Of a stretch of DNA of 64,000 nt, positions 32,316-41,818 are shown one piece after another (position 1 is the first letter of the stretch; every line of letters starts with the position of its first letter). The translations under genes were made by a program, and so were the position numbers. Source of the DNA: Pseudomonas fluorescens HK44 (lineage in GTDB: Bacteria > Pseudomonadota > Gammaproteobacteria > Pseudomonadales > Pseudomonadaceae); contig NZ_AFOY02000010.1 in assembly GCF_000217955.3 (NCBI RefSeq), positions 124,001 through 188,000 on the forward strand. Reading direction: 5' to 3'. Under the pieces are notes generated by a model, which had not been told where the DNA came from, did not search any database, and saw only the letters and a program-made list of their open reading frames with translations.

Positions 32316-32413
32316 ATCGCCGCCCGGAGCAGGCTCGCTCCCACAAGGGACTCGAATCGTTCACAAAAGTGTGATTCAACTCGGTCAACTGTGGGAGCGA
32401 GCTTGCTCGCGAT
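32316..32413. repeat. REP doublet
   Basis: GAGCAGGCTCGCTCCCACA near 32327 and the inverted TGTGGGAGCGAGCTTGCTCG at 32390, between converging lolE and the sensor kinase. Confidence 0.85.
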
Positions 32414-32432
32414 GGGGCCAGCCAGCCTGGCC

Positions 32433-33794
32433 TCAACCCCCTTTCGGCAACTCCATCAAAAACCGCGTCCACCCCAGGCCTGATTCGCAACGAATCGTCC
32501 CGCCATGGGCGCGGATGATCGACTGAGTGATCGCCAATCCCAATCCTGCATGCTCGTGGCTGCCTTCATGGCGCGCCGGGTCTGCGCGGTAGAACCGGTC
32601 GAACAGACGTGGCAGCAGCTCTTCAGAAATCCCGTCGCCGCTGTTTGCAACAGTCAGGCTTAACCCCTTCGGCTCATCGACAATCCGCACCTGAACCTCA
32701 CCGTTGGGCGGGGTGAAACGCAGTGCGTTGTCCAGCAGATTAGAGAGGGCGCGGCGCAGCATGCTGCGGTCGCCATTGAGGTTGGCGTCGCCGAGACGGG
32801 TCAGCTTGACCCGTGCGTCTTCGGCCAGCGGTGCGAAAAACTCCAGCAACAGATCCGCTTCCTCGGCCAGTTGCAGTGGTTCGCGTTTTGGCGTCAGCAA
32901 GCCGTGATCGGCCTTGGCCAGATACAGCATGTCGTTGACCAGTTGCGCCATCCATTGCAGCTCTTCGAGGTTGCTGTGCAGCGCCTCGCGGTAATCTTCC
33001 AGGTCGCGCGGGCGGGTGAGGGTGACCTGAGTGTGGGTCAGCAGGTTCGACAATGGTGTGCGCAGCTCGTGGGCAATGTCGGCAGAGAAGGCTGAAAGCC
33101 GCTGGAACGAGTCGTCGAGACGACCGAGCATGGCATTAAAAGTGTGGGCCAGATTGGCGAGTTCGGCGGGCATTTGATCTTCGGGCAGGCGCTGGGTCAG
33201 CGAGCTGGCGGACACCCCGGCGGCCACTTCACTCATGCGCCGCAACGGCCGCAAACCACTGCGCGCTGCCCACGCGCCGAGCAGCGCAGTGGCCAGCGCC
33301 GACAGGCCGACGGTCAGCCAGATCAAATGCTGCATGCGCTGCAAAAAGTGCTGATGGTGGGTGATGTCGAGCATCAGCATCAGCTGCGCGGAATCGGCTT
33401 TGTCCGGCTCCAGCGCGGCGCTGTAGACCCGATACGCCGTGCCGGCGCTTTGCAAGCTGTGAATGCCGGACTGGGTTGGCAAGTCGTCGGGGAGGTTCGC
33501 TGCACTGTCGAACCACACGTGACCATCGGCGCCGCGCACCCGCAATGCCAGGTCCGGCTGATGGCTCATTTCATCCTGCAATCGGGCTTTTCGTTCGGCG
33601 AACAACCGCGGGTCGTCGGCGCCGGCCAAGACACTGCGCAGGGCGATCAGCTTGCCGTCGAGCAGTTGCTGGTCGAGTTCAATGAAGTGCGTCTCGCTGG
33701 CGCGACTGAACAGCACGCCGGCGAACAACGAAACCACTGCCGTACAGGCGGCAAACAACAGTGCCAGACGGCCGCTCAGGGATAGACGGCGCAT
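32433..33794 (-). CDS. Heavy-metal-type sensor histidine kinase (CopS/CusS-like)
   Basis: A membrane sensor kinase of 453 residues: first membrane helix (LALLFAACTAVVSLFAGVLF), a periplasmic sensor of about 130 residues, second helix, HAMP, then the kinase core with the phosphorylated His in IAHELRTPLSNLL (about 240) and N/G boxes (NLLDNALRF, GDGISEELLPRLFDRFYR, HAGLGLAI). The layout and DRFYRADPAR match the copper/silver kinases CopS/CusS. Its ATG overlaps the regulator stop (TGATG). A cupredoxin gene sits divergently next to the pair, supporting a copper role. Confidence 0.9.
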   Translation of the reverse strand: MRRLSLSGRLALLFAACTAVVSLFAGVLFSRASETHFIELDQQLLDGKLIALRSVLAGADDPRLFAERKARLQDEMSHQPDLALRVRGADGHVWFDSAANLPDDLPTQSGIHSLQSAGTAYRVYSAALEPDKADSAQLMLMLDITHHQHFLQRMQHLIWLTVGLSALATALLGAWAARSGLRPLRRMSEVAAGVSASSLTQRLPEDQMPAELANLAHTFNAMLGRLDDSFQRLSAFSADIAHELRTPLSNLLTHTQVTLTRPRDLEDYREALHSNLEELQWMAQLVNDMLYLAKADHGLLTPKREPLQLAEEADLLLEFFAPLAEDARVKLTRLGDANLNGDRSMLRRALSNLLDNALRFTPPNGEVQVRIVDEPKGLSLTVANSGDGISEELLPRLFDRFYRADPARHEGSHEHAGLGLAITQSIIRAHGGTIRCESGLGWTRFLMELPKGG

Positions 33795-34474
33795 CAGGCG
33801 GGACGCTCTTCAAGCACGTAACCCATGCCGCGTACGGTATGAATCAACTTGTTCGGGAAGTCGTCGTCGATTTTCAGGCGCAGGCGGCGGATCGCCACTT
33901 CAATGACATTGGTGTCACTGGCGAAATTCATGTCCCAGACCTGCGAGGCGATCAGCGATTTGGGCAGCACTTCGCCCTGGCGGCGCAAGAGTAGTTCCAA
34001 AAGGGCGAATTCCTTGGCGGTCAGGTCGACGCGCTGGCCGCTGCGCTCGACCCGGCGGCGAATCAAGTCCAGTCGTAAATCGGCCAGTTGCAGACTGGTT
34101 TCCTGCGGCGTCGCGCTGCCGCGACGTAACAGGCTACGCACGCGGGCCAGCAACTCGGAAAAGGCGAAAGGCTTGACCAGGTAATCGTCGGCGCCCAGTT
34201 CCAGGCCATGAACCCGGTCTTCAACGGCGTCGCGGGCGGTGAGAAACAGCACCGGGATGTCCAGGCCGGCGCTGCGCACCGCTTGCAGTATCTGCCAGCC
34301 GTCACGGCCGGGGAGCATCACGTCGAGAATCAGCAACGCGTAATCGCCGGTCAGCGCAAGGTGCTGGCCGGTGTCGCCGTCGGCCACCAGTTCGACGTTG
34401 AAACCGGCCTCGGTCAGGCCTTGGCGCAAATAATGGCCGGTTTTCGGTTGGTCTTCGACGATCAGCAGTTTCAT
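33794..34474 (-). CDS. OmpR-family response regulator (CopR/CusR-like)
   Basis: A 226-residue two-domain regulator: receiver with acceptor D51 ([14 protein letters not shown]) and [18 protein letters not shown], then a winged helix ([34 protein letters not shown]...[12 protein letters not shown]). This is the CopR/CusR/CzcR subtype. It is first gene of the two-component operon and diverges from the cupredoxin gene, which is the likely target. No clear inverted repeat typical of a CopR box was found in the 155-nt gap. Confidence 0.92.
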   Translation of the reverse strand: MKLLIVEDQPKTGHYLRQGLTEAGFNVELVADGDTGQHLALTGDYALLILDVMLPGRDGWQILQAVRSAGLDIPVLFLTARDAVEDRVHGLELGADDYLVKPFAFSELLARVRSLLRRGSATPQETSLQLADLRLDLIRRRVERSGQRVDLTAKEFALLELLLRRQGEVLPKSLIASQVWDMNFASDTNVIEVAIRRLRLKIDDDFPNKLIHTVRGMGYVLEERPA

Positions 34475-34629
34475 GGGCAGCTCGAGGTCAATGGAACAGG
34501 TGCGTTATACCGTGGTGGACGGCCATGCAGCGCAACCTTACAAAGTTGTAATCTGGCCGTCAGCTGGCTGGCAGCGGCGCAGCTGTAGAGTTTCCCACAG
34601 GCTGAACCTCATCTTGTTGGAGTGTGATC

Positions 34630-35187
34630 ATGTTTTTGCGTCATCGATTGGTGCTTGCCGGCTGTTTGCTGGTGTTGAGTTTTCCCGTATGGGCATCGCC
34701 GGCACAGACCTATGACTTCGGCGCACCGGCCCCGGCGGCAAAGGCTACGCGCAGCGTCGAAATCGTGATGAACGACATGTCGTTCACACCCAAGGCGCTG
34801 GACATCAAGGCCGGCGAGACAGTGCGTTTTGTGCTGATCAATAAAGGCCAGTTACTGCACGAGTTCAACCTCGGCGATGCGGCGATGCATGCTGCGCATC
34901 AACAGGAAATGCTGAAAATGCAACAGAGCGGCATGCTCTCTCCGACCATGATGAAAAGCGCTCCCATGGACCACGGCTCGATGGCGGGCATGGATCACAA
35001 CTCGATGCCAGGCATGGATCACGGCGCAAGCATGAAGCACGATGATCCGAACAGCGTGCTGATTGAACCGGGCAAAACCGCCGAATTAACCTGGACCTTC
35101 AAAAAGGCCGGCAACCTGGAATTCGCCTGCAACATCCCCGGTCACTATCAGGCGGGCATGGTCGGCAAATTGACTGTCAGTCAGTAA
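34630..35187 (+). CDS. Periplasmic cupredoxin with Met/His-rich insert
   Basis: A 185-residue exported protein: signal peptide (LVLAGCLLVLSFPVWA), then a plastocyanin-like fold. Probable type 1 copper ligands are the His of QLLHEFN and the Cys, His and Met of FACNIPGHYQAGM. Between them is an insert rich in MDHGSM/MDHNSM/MDHGAS repeats, typical of periplasmic copper-binding proteins. The start at 34630 has TGGAG upstream. It is divergent from a copper-type two-component system, so it probably serves periplasmic copper binding or transfer. Confidence 0.88.
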   Translation: MFLRHRLVLAGCLLVLSFPVWASPAQTYDFGAPAPAAKATRSVEIVMNDMSFTPKALDIKAGETVRFVLINKGQLLHEFNLGDAAMHAAHQQEMLKMQQSGMLSPTMMKSAPMDHGSMAGMDHNSMPGMDHGASMKHDDPNSVLIEPGKTAELTWTFKKAGNLEFACNIPGHYQAGMVGKLTVSQ

Positions 35188-35248
35188 GCACTCAAAGGCG
35201 GGAGCAAAGGCTGTTAGAATCCGCTGATTCTTCAGTCAGGTTTCCGCC

Positions 35249-36079
35249 ATGCATCCCGCAGCCGAACATTCGCCGCTGGGCAAATCCAGTGAATACATCG
35301 CCACGTACACGCCGTCCTTGCTGTTCCCGATCCCGCGCACCGCGAAATGGGCCGAGCTGGGCCTGACGGCGCAAACCCTGCCGTACAAGGGCGTGGATTT
35401 CTGGAACTGCTTCGAATTGTCCTGGCTGTTGCCATCGGGCAAGCCGGTGGTGGCCATCGGCGAATTCAGCATCCCGGCGGACTCGCCGAACATCATCGAG
35501 TCGAAGTCGTTCAAGCTGTACCTGAACTCGCTGAACCAGACGCCGTTTGCCGATACCCAAAGCCTTGAAGCCACGCTGGTGAGCGATTTGTCGGCGGCCG
35601 CGGGCAAACCGGTAGGCGTGCGCATTCGCAGTTTGAGTGAGGTCGAGGCTGAAGGCGTTGTAGCGCTGCCAGGCGTGTGCATCGATGATCTGGATATCAG
35701 CGTCAGCAACTACGAGCATCCGCGCCCGGAACTGCTGCGTTGTGACGATTCGCGCATCATTGAAGAGAGCGTGCACAGCCACCTGCTCAAATCCAATTGC
35801 CCGGTCACCAGCCAGCCGGACTGGGGCAGTGTCGCGGTCGAGTACCGAGGCGCAGCGCTGGATCACGCGAGTCTGCTGGCCTATCTGGTGAGCTTCCGCC
35901 AGCACTCGGACTTCCACGAGCAGTGCGTAGAGCGGATCTTCCTCGACCTGCAACGCTTGCTGAAACCGGAAAAACTGACCGTGTATGCGCGTTACGTGCG
36001 TCGCGGCGGGCTGGACATCAACCCGTATCGCAGCACTGAAGACGTGCAACTGCCGAACCGCCGTTTGGTCCGCCAGTAA
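35249..36079 (+). CDS. queF: 7-cyano-7-deazaguanine reductase QueF
   Basis: QueF reduces preQ0 to preQ1 with NADPH in queuosine synthesis. The 276-residue long-form (YqfB-fused) enzyme has the N-terminal half with [15 protein letters not shown] and [26 protein letters not shown]. In the C-terminal half, LLRCDDSR and [15 protein letters not shown] carry the catalytic Cys. [14 protein letters not shown] holds the conserved Glu. The gene is a single unit; a 60-nt gap upstream holds no preQ1 riboswitch that I could see. Confidence 0.96.
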   Translation: MHPAAEHSPLGKSSEYIATYTPSLLFPIPRTAKWAELGLTAQTLPYKGVDFWNCFELSWLLPSGKPVVAIGEFSIPADSPNIIESKSFKLYLNSLNQTPFADTQSLEATLVSDLSAAAGKPVGVRIRSLSEVEAEGVVALPGVCIDDLDISVSNYEHPRPELLRCDDSRIIEESVHSHLLKSNCPVTSQPDWGSVAVEYRGAALDHASLLAYLVSFRQHSDFHEQCVERIFLDLQRLLKPEKLTVYARYVRRGGLDINPYRSTEDVQLPNRRLVRQ

Positions 36080-36094
36080 AATCAGGCAGGTGTT

Positions 36095-36245
36095 CCGTGG
36101 CGAGGGGGCTTGTCGGAACGCCGCACCGCCCCGTTCGGCTGCGAAGCAGTCGTAAACCATTCGATGCGGTACACCCGAAAAATTTAGGCGGCTGGTTTGG
36201 GGGGGGGCGCTTCGCGACCCCGCGGGGGCAAGCCCCCTCGCCACA
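36095..36245. repeat. Long REP-like palindrome
   Basis: CGTGGCGAGGGGGCTTG (36095) and CAAGCCCCCTCGCCACAA (36228 on) are inverted around a 115-nt centre with a run of nine G. This matches the 'TGTGGCGAGGGAGCTTGCTC' REP class of pseudomonads. Confidence 0.8.
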
Positions 36246-36290
36246 ATGGGTTGGCGGTGGTCGTCAGACTTTGTTTCGGCCGCACAAACT

Positions 36291-36323
36291 AAAAAGCCCC
36301 GCTATCGCTAACGGGGCTTTTTT
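36291..36323. terminator. Bidirectional terminator, queF / DUF4404
   Basis: AAAAAGCCCCG...CGGGGCTTTTTT between converging genes, with A- and T-tracts on each side. Confidence 0.88.
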
Positions 36324-36335
36324 GCATCTGAAGAG

Positions 36336-36599
36336 TCAGATCCCGATGTTGCCCAGGGTCTGCACAATGCTGCGCAACACGGTGGCCAGCGCCGGGTGGT
36401 CCACTTCGAAACGCTCCACGGCAAGGTTGACGCCGTCCGCCAGGCTGCTGTCAGGCGTCGCGGTTTCCAGTTTGATTTGTGCCTCAATCTTCTGCATCAG
36501 TTCTTGCAGGTGCTCACGCTCTTCCAGCGTGAGCGGCGGGTTCTGCTCCAGTTGCTCGCGCAGGGCGTTGAGCTGTTCTTGCAGTTCGCGGGCAGGCAT
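36336..36599 (-). CDS. DUF4404 family protein
   Basis: A small helical protein of 87 residues (MPARELQEQLNALREQLEQNP...) of the DUF4404 family. Start 36599 has AAGGAA six bases upstream. The N-terminal two thirds are predicted coiled coil with many Leu and Glu; the C-terminus (HPALATVLRSIVQTLGNIGI) looks like an amphipathic helix. No known function. Confidence 0.82.
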   Translation of the reverse strand: MPARELQEQLNALREQLEQNPPLTLEEREHLQELMQKIEAQIKLETATPDSSLADGVNLAVERFEVDHPALATVLRSIVQTLGNIGI

Positions 36600-36722
36600 G
36601 GCGTTCTTCCTTTTATCGATAGGCACTGGCATAGACCGCAGCGATGGGCCAAAGGTCTGCATCTGACCTTTAGATTAATCCACTGGCGAGCGAAGTGCAT
36701 GATCTTGATCAAGAACGGCCGA

Positions 36723-37343
36723 TCAGGGCTTTTCACCCTTGTGTCGGCGCAGGCCGATGTCTGACAGGCAGGTGTCGAGTTCACCCAGGTGATCGATCAC
36801 CGAGTGCACGCCAAGGCCGAACAATTGCACGGTTGCTTTGCCGCGCTTGAGTTCGCGTTCCGGCTGACTCAAGGCTTGCCACTCACTGGGCGTCAGCCCG
36901 CAGAGCGAGCCGCAGGACGCCAGGCCGATGGTCCAGAGCCCGGCGTTGAGGCCTGATTGCAGCAAGCGCGGTTCGCCGCTGACCAGCACGCAACCGTCCA
37001 GACGATCAATGTTCAGCATCATCAACGCTTGCCAGCACGCATCGGGGGACGGCCATTGCCCCATGTTCAGCGTGTGAGGGCTGGCGGTGATCCAGTCCGG
37101 CAGCGAGGTGGCCAGCGCGAGACTTTGCGCGTGCGGCAACTCGTCGAGCCAGGCGCACGGAATGCCTTGAAGTTGCAGGCGGTTCAGCGCCTCCAGGGCG
37201 CCCGGTGTCAGGTGCGCTCGTTCAGCGGTGTCGCGGTCGTTCTGACGGCTGCGGGCGCCGAAATCCACCAGGCAGCCGCTGAGACCGAAGAGCACGGCGG
37301 TCGGGTTGGGAATGCTCTGGGGGAGGGCTTGGGCGTGGGGCAT
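36723..37343 (-). CDS. HAD-like protein with degenerate catalytic motif
   Basis: A 206-residue Rossmann-like protein of the HAD superfamily, near PhnX/phosphoglycolate phosphatase types. Motif I reads VLFGLSGCLVD where active enzymes have FDxDGTxxD: the nucleophile Asp is Gly20 and the acid/base Asp is Ser22. The rest of the fold survives (LNRLQLQGIPCAWLDELP; VLVSGEPRLLQSGLNAGLWTIGLA). The start at 37343 has AGGGA seven bases upstream; an in-frame ATG at 37421 has no ribosome site. It is likely a pseudoenzyme. It diverges from mlaA. Confidence 0.72.
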   Translation of the reverse strand: MPHAQALPQSIPNPTAVLFGLSGCLVDFGARSRQNDRDTAERAHLTPGALEALNRLQLQGIPCAWLDELPHAQSLALATSLPDWITASPHTLNMGQWPSPDACWQALMMLNIDRLDGCVLVSGEPRLLQSGLNAGLWTIGLASCGSLCGLTPSEWQALSQPERELKRGKATVQLFGLGVHSVIDHLGELDTCLSDIGLRRHKGEKP

Positions 37344-37546
37344 TTCAACGTCCCTGAAATAATCTTGGAGATTAGGGAGGCCCCATGACAGTTGAGTGAC
37401 ATCGGGATGAATCGGCCGCATCAAGGCCGGTTCGTCGTAGGGCGCTTCCCGGGTGGCTGCCTAAAAATGCTTATCCGTCTTATACTAGCTCGCTTATCGC
37501 CCGGGTATTGAGGCCCGCGCCAGTACGGTCCAAGGAGTTTTTTGCT

Positions 37547-38236
37547 ATGCGCTGGAGCAATCGTCTAGCTCGACTATGTATGTGTGCCAGCGTATTGCTG
37601 GTTCCGTTCGCCGCCCAGGCGGCATCGGAAGATGACCCTTGGGAAAGCGTGAACCGGCCGATCTACAAGTTCAACGACGTGCTGGATACCTACGCCTTGA
37701 AACCGATTGCACAGGGCTATCAATTCATTACGCCGACGTTTCTCTCGGACGGCATTCACAACATGTTCCGCAACATCGGTGACGTCGGCAACCTGGCCAA
37801 CGACATCCTGCAGGCCAAGCCTCACGCCGCTGGCGTCGATACGGCTCGTCTGCTGATGAACACCACCTTCGGCGTGGCCGGGTTCTTCGATGTGGGTACC
37901 AAAATGGGCCTGCACCGCAACGACGAAGACTTCGGTCAGACCCTTGGCTACTGGGGCATGCCTAGCGGCCCTTACGTGATGCTGCCATTCTTCGGCCCAA
38001 GCACATTGCGTGATGCACCGTCCAAATACATCGACACCTACACCGAACCCTACCGCTACATGAACGACATTCCGGCGCGCAACATGGCGTACGGCATGAG
38101 CGTGATCGACACCCGCGCCAGCCTGTTGTCGAGCGAGAAGCTGATCACCGGCGACAAATACATCTTCATTCGCAACGCTTACCTGCAGAACCGCGAATTC
38201 AAGGTCAAAGATGGCAAGGTGGAAGACGATTTTTAA
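37547..38236 (+). CDS. mlaA: MlaA/VacJ phospholipid transport protein
   Basis: MlaA sits in the outer membrane and removes misplaced phospholipids to MlaC. The 229-residue protein has DPWESVNRPIYKFNDVLDTYALKPIAQGY, RNIGDVGNLANDILQ, DFGQTLGYWGMPSGPYVMLPFFGPSTLRDA and a polar C-terminus. Unlike E. coli MlaA there is no lipobox; the signal peptide ends VPFAAQAAS, an SPI-type site. AAGGAG lies upstream of the ATG and a terminator follows. No other mla genes are in the window. Confidence 0.93.
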   Translation: MRWSNRLARLCMCASVLLVPFAAQAASEDDPWESVNRPIYKFNDVLDTYALKPIAQGYQFITPTFLSDGIHNMFRNIGDVGNLANDILQAKPHAAGVDTARLLMNTTFGVAGFFDVGTKMGLHRNDEDFGQTLGYWGMPSGPYVMLPFFGPSTLRDAPSKYIDTYTEPYRYMNDIPARNMAYGMSVIDTRASLLSSEKLITGDKYIFIRNAYLQNREFKVKDGKVEDDF

Positions 38237-38256
38237 ATCGTCACCCGCGCAACAAC

Positions 38257-38286
38257 AAGAAGGCGGCCATTTGGCCGCCTTCTTTG
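38257..38286. terminator. mlaA terminator
   Basis: AAGAAGGCGGCC-ATTT-GGCCGCCTTCTT between converging mlaA and the PilZ gene. Confidence 0.88.
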
Positions 38287-38299
38287 TTTGTGTTCGTGC

Positions 38300-38599
38300 T
38301 CAATTCATTTTCAGGATTGTAAGCCCAAGTTTCTGACCGCCAGCGTCCTGTTGAGTCACCCAGACCACTTCAGTCTCGGCTTCCAGGCCCTTGAGCGCGG
38401 CATGCTCGGAGTCGATGCGTACGTTCAGCGTGTCGCCCACCTGAAACGATCGGGTCGCCCGAACCTGCATACCGCTGCTGGAAAGGTCGATACAGACAGC
38501 TGGAATCAAATCACCGGCGTGAATCAATGTGATATCCGCATCGACCCGCATGCGGATGTAATCGCGCTTTTCACTGTAGTCACGATCGGTTTGGCTCAT
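38300..38599 (-). CDS. Single-domain PilZ protein
   Basis: A 99-residue PilZ protein with both c-di-GMP motifs intact: RxxxR (KRDYIRMRV) and DxSxxG (CIDLSSSGMQV). It is therefore a likely c-di-GMP receptor. The target is unknown. It faces mlaA and diverges from rssB. Confidence 0.9.
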   Translation of the reverse strand: MSQTDRDYSEKRDYIRMRVDADITLIHAGDLIPAVCIDLSSSGMQVRATRSFQVGDTLNVRIDSEHAALKGLEAETEVVWVTQQDAGGQKLGLTILKMN

Positions 38600-38875
38600 G
38601 GGCTCGATCCTTCCATTGTGTTGCGGTTTTGGCTGTTCTTATAACTCCCGGTGATTTGCGATGTAAAGACGCCTGATGAGCATCGGCGTGAGCTTGAAAC
38701 GCCTCGCGGATGGGAGTACCGTCTGCGCCTTAGAAGGGCACCTCTGATGAACACGCTTGTAGGGCAAATGCTCGAAAGCGGTGCGACAGAGAGGCTAGAA
38801 AGCGAATCCAGTAGTGTGTGCCGGGGCGAATGCCCTGCCAGCTACGCCAACCTAATTCTGGCGCCGTTTGCCCAC

Positions 38876-40057
38876 ATGCAAAAAACCAGTGCCACGCTGC
38901 TGATAATCGATGACGACGAAGTAGTACGCGCGAGTCTCGCGGCCTATTTGGAAGACAGTGGGTTCAGCGTCCTTCAGGCCAGCAATGGCCAGCAGGGGCT
39001 TCAGGTATTCAAGAAAAACCAACCCGACCTGGTGATCTGCGATCTGCGCATGCCGCAGATGGGCGGGCTCGAACTCATTCGTCAGGTCACCGACCTTTCG
39101 CCGCAAACGCCGGTGATCGTGGTGTCGGGTGCCGGCGTGATGAACGACGCCGTCGAGGCCTTGCGCCTGGGCGCGGCGGACTACCTGATCAAACCGCTGG
39201 AAGATCTGGCCGTGCTCGAGCACTCCGTGCGCCGGGCCCTGGATCGTGCGCGCCTGCTGCTGGAAAACCAGCGTTATCGGGTAAAACTCGAAAACGCCAA
39301 CCGCGAGCTCGAAGCCAGCCTGAACCTGTTGCAGGAAGACCAGAACGCCGGGCGCCAGGTGCAGATGAACATGCTGCCGGTCAGTCCCTGGACGATCGAC
39401 GAGTTCAAGTTCGCGCACCAGATCATCCCGTCGCTGTACCTGTCGGGCGACTTCGTTGACTACTTTCGGGTCGACGAGCGTCGGGTCGCCTTCTACCTGG
39501 CGGACGTTTCAGGGCATGGCGCTTCATCGGCATTCGTGACCGTACTGCTGAAATTCATGACCACGCGCTTGCTGTTTGAATCCAAGCGTAATGGCACCTT
39601 GCCAGAATTCACCCCTTCAGAGGTCCTTGGTCATATCAACCGAGGCCTGATCAGCTGTAAGCTGGGCAAACATGTCACGATGGTCGGTGGAGTCATCGAC
39701 GAGGAGACGGGTTTGTTGACCTATAGCATCGGCGGACACCTGCCGTTGCCAGTGTTGTACACGCCAGACAGTGTGGGTTATCTCGAAGGGCGCGGCCTGC
39801 CGGTGGGCTTGTTCAATGAAGCCACCTACGAAGACCACGTTATCGAGCTGCCGCCGGTGTTCAGCCTGACGCTGATGTCCGATGGCATTCTGGACCTTTT
39901 GCCAGAACCTACACTCAAAGAGAAAGAGGCTGCCTTACCTGAACGGGTAAGAACGGCGGGCGGCAGCCTGGATGGCTTGCGGCAGGTTTTTGGATTGGCC
40001 ACGCTAGGGGAGATGCCGGATGATATCGCCCTGTTGGTGTTGAGCAGGAATCTTTAA
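38876..40057 (+). CDS. rssB: Response regulator with PP2C phosphatase domain (RssB)
   Basis: A 393-residue regulator: receiver domain with acceptor D56 (LVICDLRMPQMGG), coiled linker (LLENQRYRVKLENANRELEASLNLL), and a PP2C/SpoIIE-type phosphatase (YLADVSGHGASSAFVTVLLKF, SIGGHLPLPVLY, SDGILDL). Start 38876 (MQKTSATLLIIDDDE) gives the length of Pseudomonas homologues but has no clear ribosome site; ATG 38747 with AGAAGG upstream would add 43 residues. It overlaps the STAS gene by one base (TAATG). Family knowledge: the pair controls RpoS stability by a partner switch. Confidence 0.9.
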   Translation: MQKTSATLLIIDDDEVVRASLAAYLEDSGFSVLQASNGQQGLQVFKKNQPDLVICDLRMPQMGGLELIRQVTDLSPQTPVIVVSGAGVMNDAVEALRLGAADYLIKPLEDLAVLEHSVRRALDRARLLLENQRYRVKLENANRELEASLNLLQEDQNAGRQVQMNMLPVSPWTIDEFKFAHQIIPSLYLSGDFVDYFRVDERRVAFYLADVSGHGASSAFVTVLLKFMTTRLLFESKRNGTLPEFTPSEVLGHINRGLISCKLGKHVTMVGGVIDEETGLLTYSIGGHLPLPVLYTPDSVGYLEGRGLPVGLFNEATYEDHVIELPPVFSLTLMSDGILDLLPEPTLKEKEAALPERVRTAGGSLDGLRQVFGLATLGEMPDDIALLVLSRNL

Positions 40058-40539
40058 TGAGTACCGGTAGAATCCAGTTCGCCGAGCAGGACGGCACCTT
40101 CGTCCTGAAGTTCGTCGGTGAAGTTCGCCTGACCTTGTGTTCGGCGTTGGATGCGACTATTGAGCGGATCTTCAACGCGGTGAATTTCAACGCGATCGTG
40201 ATCGATCTGACCGAAACCCGCAGCATCGACAGCACCACCCTGGGCCTGCTGGCCAAGCTGTCGATCATGTCGCGGCAAAAGGTCGGCCTGCTGCCGACCG
40301 TCGTCACCACCCACGAAGACATCACGCGGCTGTTGGAGTCCATGGGCTTCGAACAGGTGTTCAACATCGTTGACCGCCCGATTCCGTGCCCGGAATGCCT
40401 GACCGACCTGCCAGACCAGGATCAGTCCGAAGAAGTGGTGCGGATCAAGGTGCTGGAAGCGCACAAGATCCTCATGGGCCTGAACGACTCCAACCGCGAA
40501 GCATTCCATGACTTGGTGAACGCCCTGGAGCGTCACTGA
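40057..40539 (+). CDS. rssC: STAS-domain anti-sigma factor antagonist (RssC)
   Basis: A 160-residue STAS protein with the phosphorylatable Ser in the IDSTTLG loop (S59). A C-terminal extension of about 55 residues carries CPEC and a helix (RIKVLEAHKILMGLNDSNREAFHDLVNAL). It is coupled to the phosphatase regulator by overlapping stop and start codons, so it is the likely target of that phosphatase. In pseudomonads this pair is connected with RpoS/adaptor control; the anti-sigma partner itself is not adjacent. Confidence 0.88.
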   Translation: MSTGRIQFAEQDGTFVLKFVGEVRLTLCSALDATIERIFNAVNFNAIVIDLTETRSIDSTTLGLLAKLSIMSRQKVGLLPTVVTTHEDITRLLESMGFEQVFNIVDRPIPCPECLTDLPDQDQSEEVVRIKVLEAHKILMGLNDSNREAFHDLVNALERH

Positions 40540-40550
40540 GGCAAGGCTGG

Positions 40551-40600
40551 ACCTGTGGCGAGGGAGCTTGCTCCCGTTGGGTTGCGAAGCAGCCCTAAAA
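40551..40600. repeat. Half REP element
   Basis: TGTGGCGAGGGAGCTTGCTC (40553 on) with the 'GCGAAGCAGCCCTAAAATC' tail common to the long REP class (compare 61373-61520). Confidence 0.7.
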
Positions 40601-40608
40601 TCAGCGCA

Positions 40609-40645
40609 CAAAAAAGGGCGAACCTGTGAGGGTTCGCCCTTTTTG
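40609..40645. terminator. Bidirectional terminator, rssC / tal
   Basis: AAAAAAGGGCGAACC-TGTGAG-GGTTCGCCCTTTTT between converging genes. Confidence 0.9.
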
Positions 40646-40662
40646 CGCTTGCCTGGATCAGA

Positions 40663-41589
40663 TCACAGCTTGGCTTGCAGCAGCGCCTCAAGCTTTTCCT
40701 GGTCGCGAGCGAACTGACGAATACCCTCAGCCAGTTTCTCGGTCGCCATGGCGTCCTCGTTCGACGCCCAGCGGAACTGCGCTTCCGTCAGTCTCTGACG
40801 CGCTTCGCCAGCGTGGCCTGGCGCCAGTTTGCGTTCCAGCTTGCCGGTGTCGGCCGCCAGTTTCTCGATCAGGTCCGGGCTGATGGTCAGGCGATCACAG
40901 CCGGCCAGTTGCTCGATCTGATTGAGGTTACGGAAGCTCGCCCCCATGACCACAGTCTTGTAGTCATTGGCCTTGTAGTAGTTGTAGATGCGCGTCACCG
41001 ACTGCACGCCCGGATCATCGGCACCGGTGTAGTCGTTGCCGTTGGCCTTCTTGTACCAGTCGTAGATGCGGCCCACGAACGGCGAAATCAGGAACACCCC
41101 GGCCTCGGCACAGGCAACCGCCTGGGCGAAGGAGAACAGCAGCGTCAGGTTGGTCTGAATACCTTCGCGTTCCAGCTTCTCGGCGGCGCGGATGCCTTCC
41201 CAGGTGGAAGCAATCTTGATCAGCACACGGTTGCGGCCAATGCCGGCCTTTTCGTACAGCTCGATCAGACGGTGCGCGCGCTTCAATACGGCGTCAGTGT
41301 CGAACGACAGGCGCGCATCCACTTCAGTGGAAATACGCCCCGGAATCACTTTCAGAATCTCTTGGCCGACCGCGACCCCAAAACGGTCGCTGGCCAGACC
41401 TACGTCGCCTTTGCAGTCGCTGACACAGGCGTTCAGCAAATCGGCGTAAGCAGGAATGGCCGCCGCTTTAAGCAGTAGGGAAGGGTTGGTGGTGGCATCC
41501 ACCGGTTTAACGCGAGCGATTGCCTCGAAGTCGCCGGTATCGGCCACTACGGTGGTGAATTGTTTGAGTTGTTCCAGCTTGGATGTCAT
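40663..41589 (-). CDS. tal: Transaldolase
   Basis: A transaldolase of 308 residues (pentose phosphate pathway) moving a dihydroxyacetone unit from sedoheptulose-7-phosphate to glyceraldehyde-3-phosphate. Signatures: [12 protein letters not shown], the Schiff-base Lys in [13 protein letters not shown] (about 127), [10 protein letters not shown]. It is a single unit, with a 229-nt gap to the RES gene upstream that holds its promoter and no other gene. Confidence 0.97.
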   Translation of the reverse strand: MTSKLEQLKQFTTVVADTGDFEAIARVKPVDATTNPSLLLKAAAIPAYADLLNACVSDCKGDVGLASDRFGVAVGQEILKVIPGRISTEVDARLSFDTDAVLKRAHRLIELYEKAGIGRNRVLIKIASTWEGIRAAEKLEREGIQTNLTLLFSFAQAVACAEAGVFLISPFVGRIYDWYKKANGNDYTGADDPGVQSVTRIYNYYKANDYKTVVMGASFRNLNQIEQLAGCDRLTISPDLIEKLAADTGKLERKLAPGHAGEARQRLTEAQFRWASNEDAMATEKLAEGIRQFARDQEKLEALLQAKL

Positions 41590-41818
41590 GAGCGTGCTCT
41601 ATCCTGTGGGTCTGTTGACATTACCCGAGCGCTGACAGCCACTCAAGGGTGTAAATGCGTAACAACGGCCAGGGCGGCAACAACCTGAGAACAGGCGTTT
41701 GAAAGGCCTGGCGGTATCCGCTAATTACGATGTCAAAACAGACCACAGGTTCAACCGGAGTGACGGGTAGCTGTAAGAGAGAAGCTGCCGATCCGAGTTG
41801 TCCCTAATGGGAGGCTAG

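Noticed and set aside
35192..36244. 350-codon frame antisense to queF
   Set aside because: Antisense shadow of queF; composition is rich in Arg, Gln and Ala without motifs.
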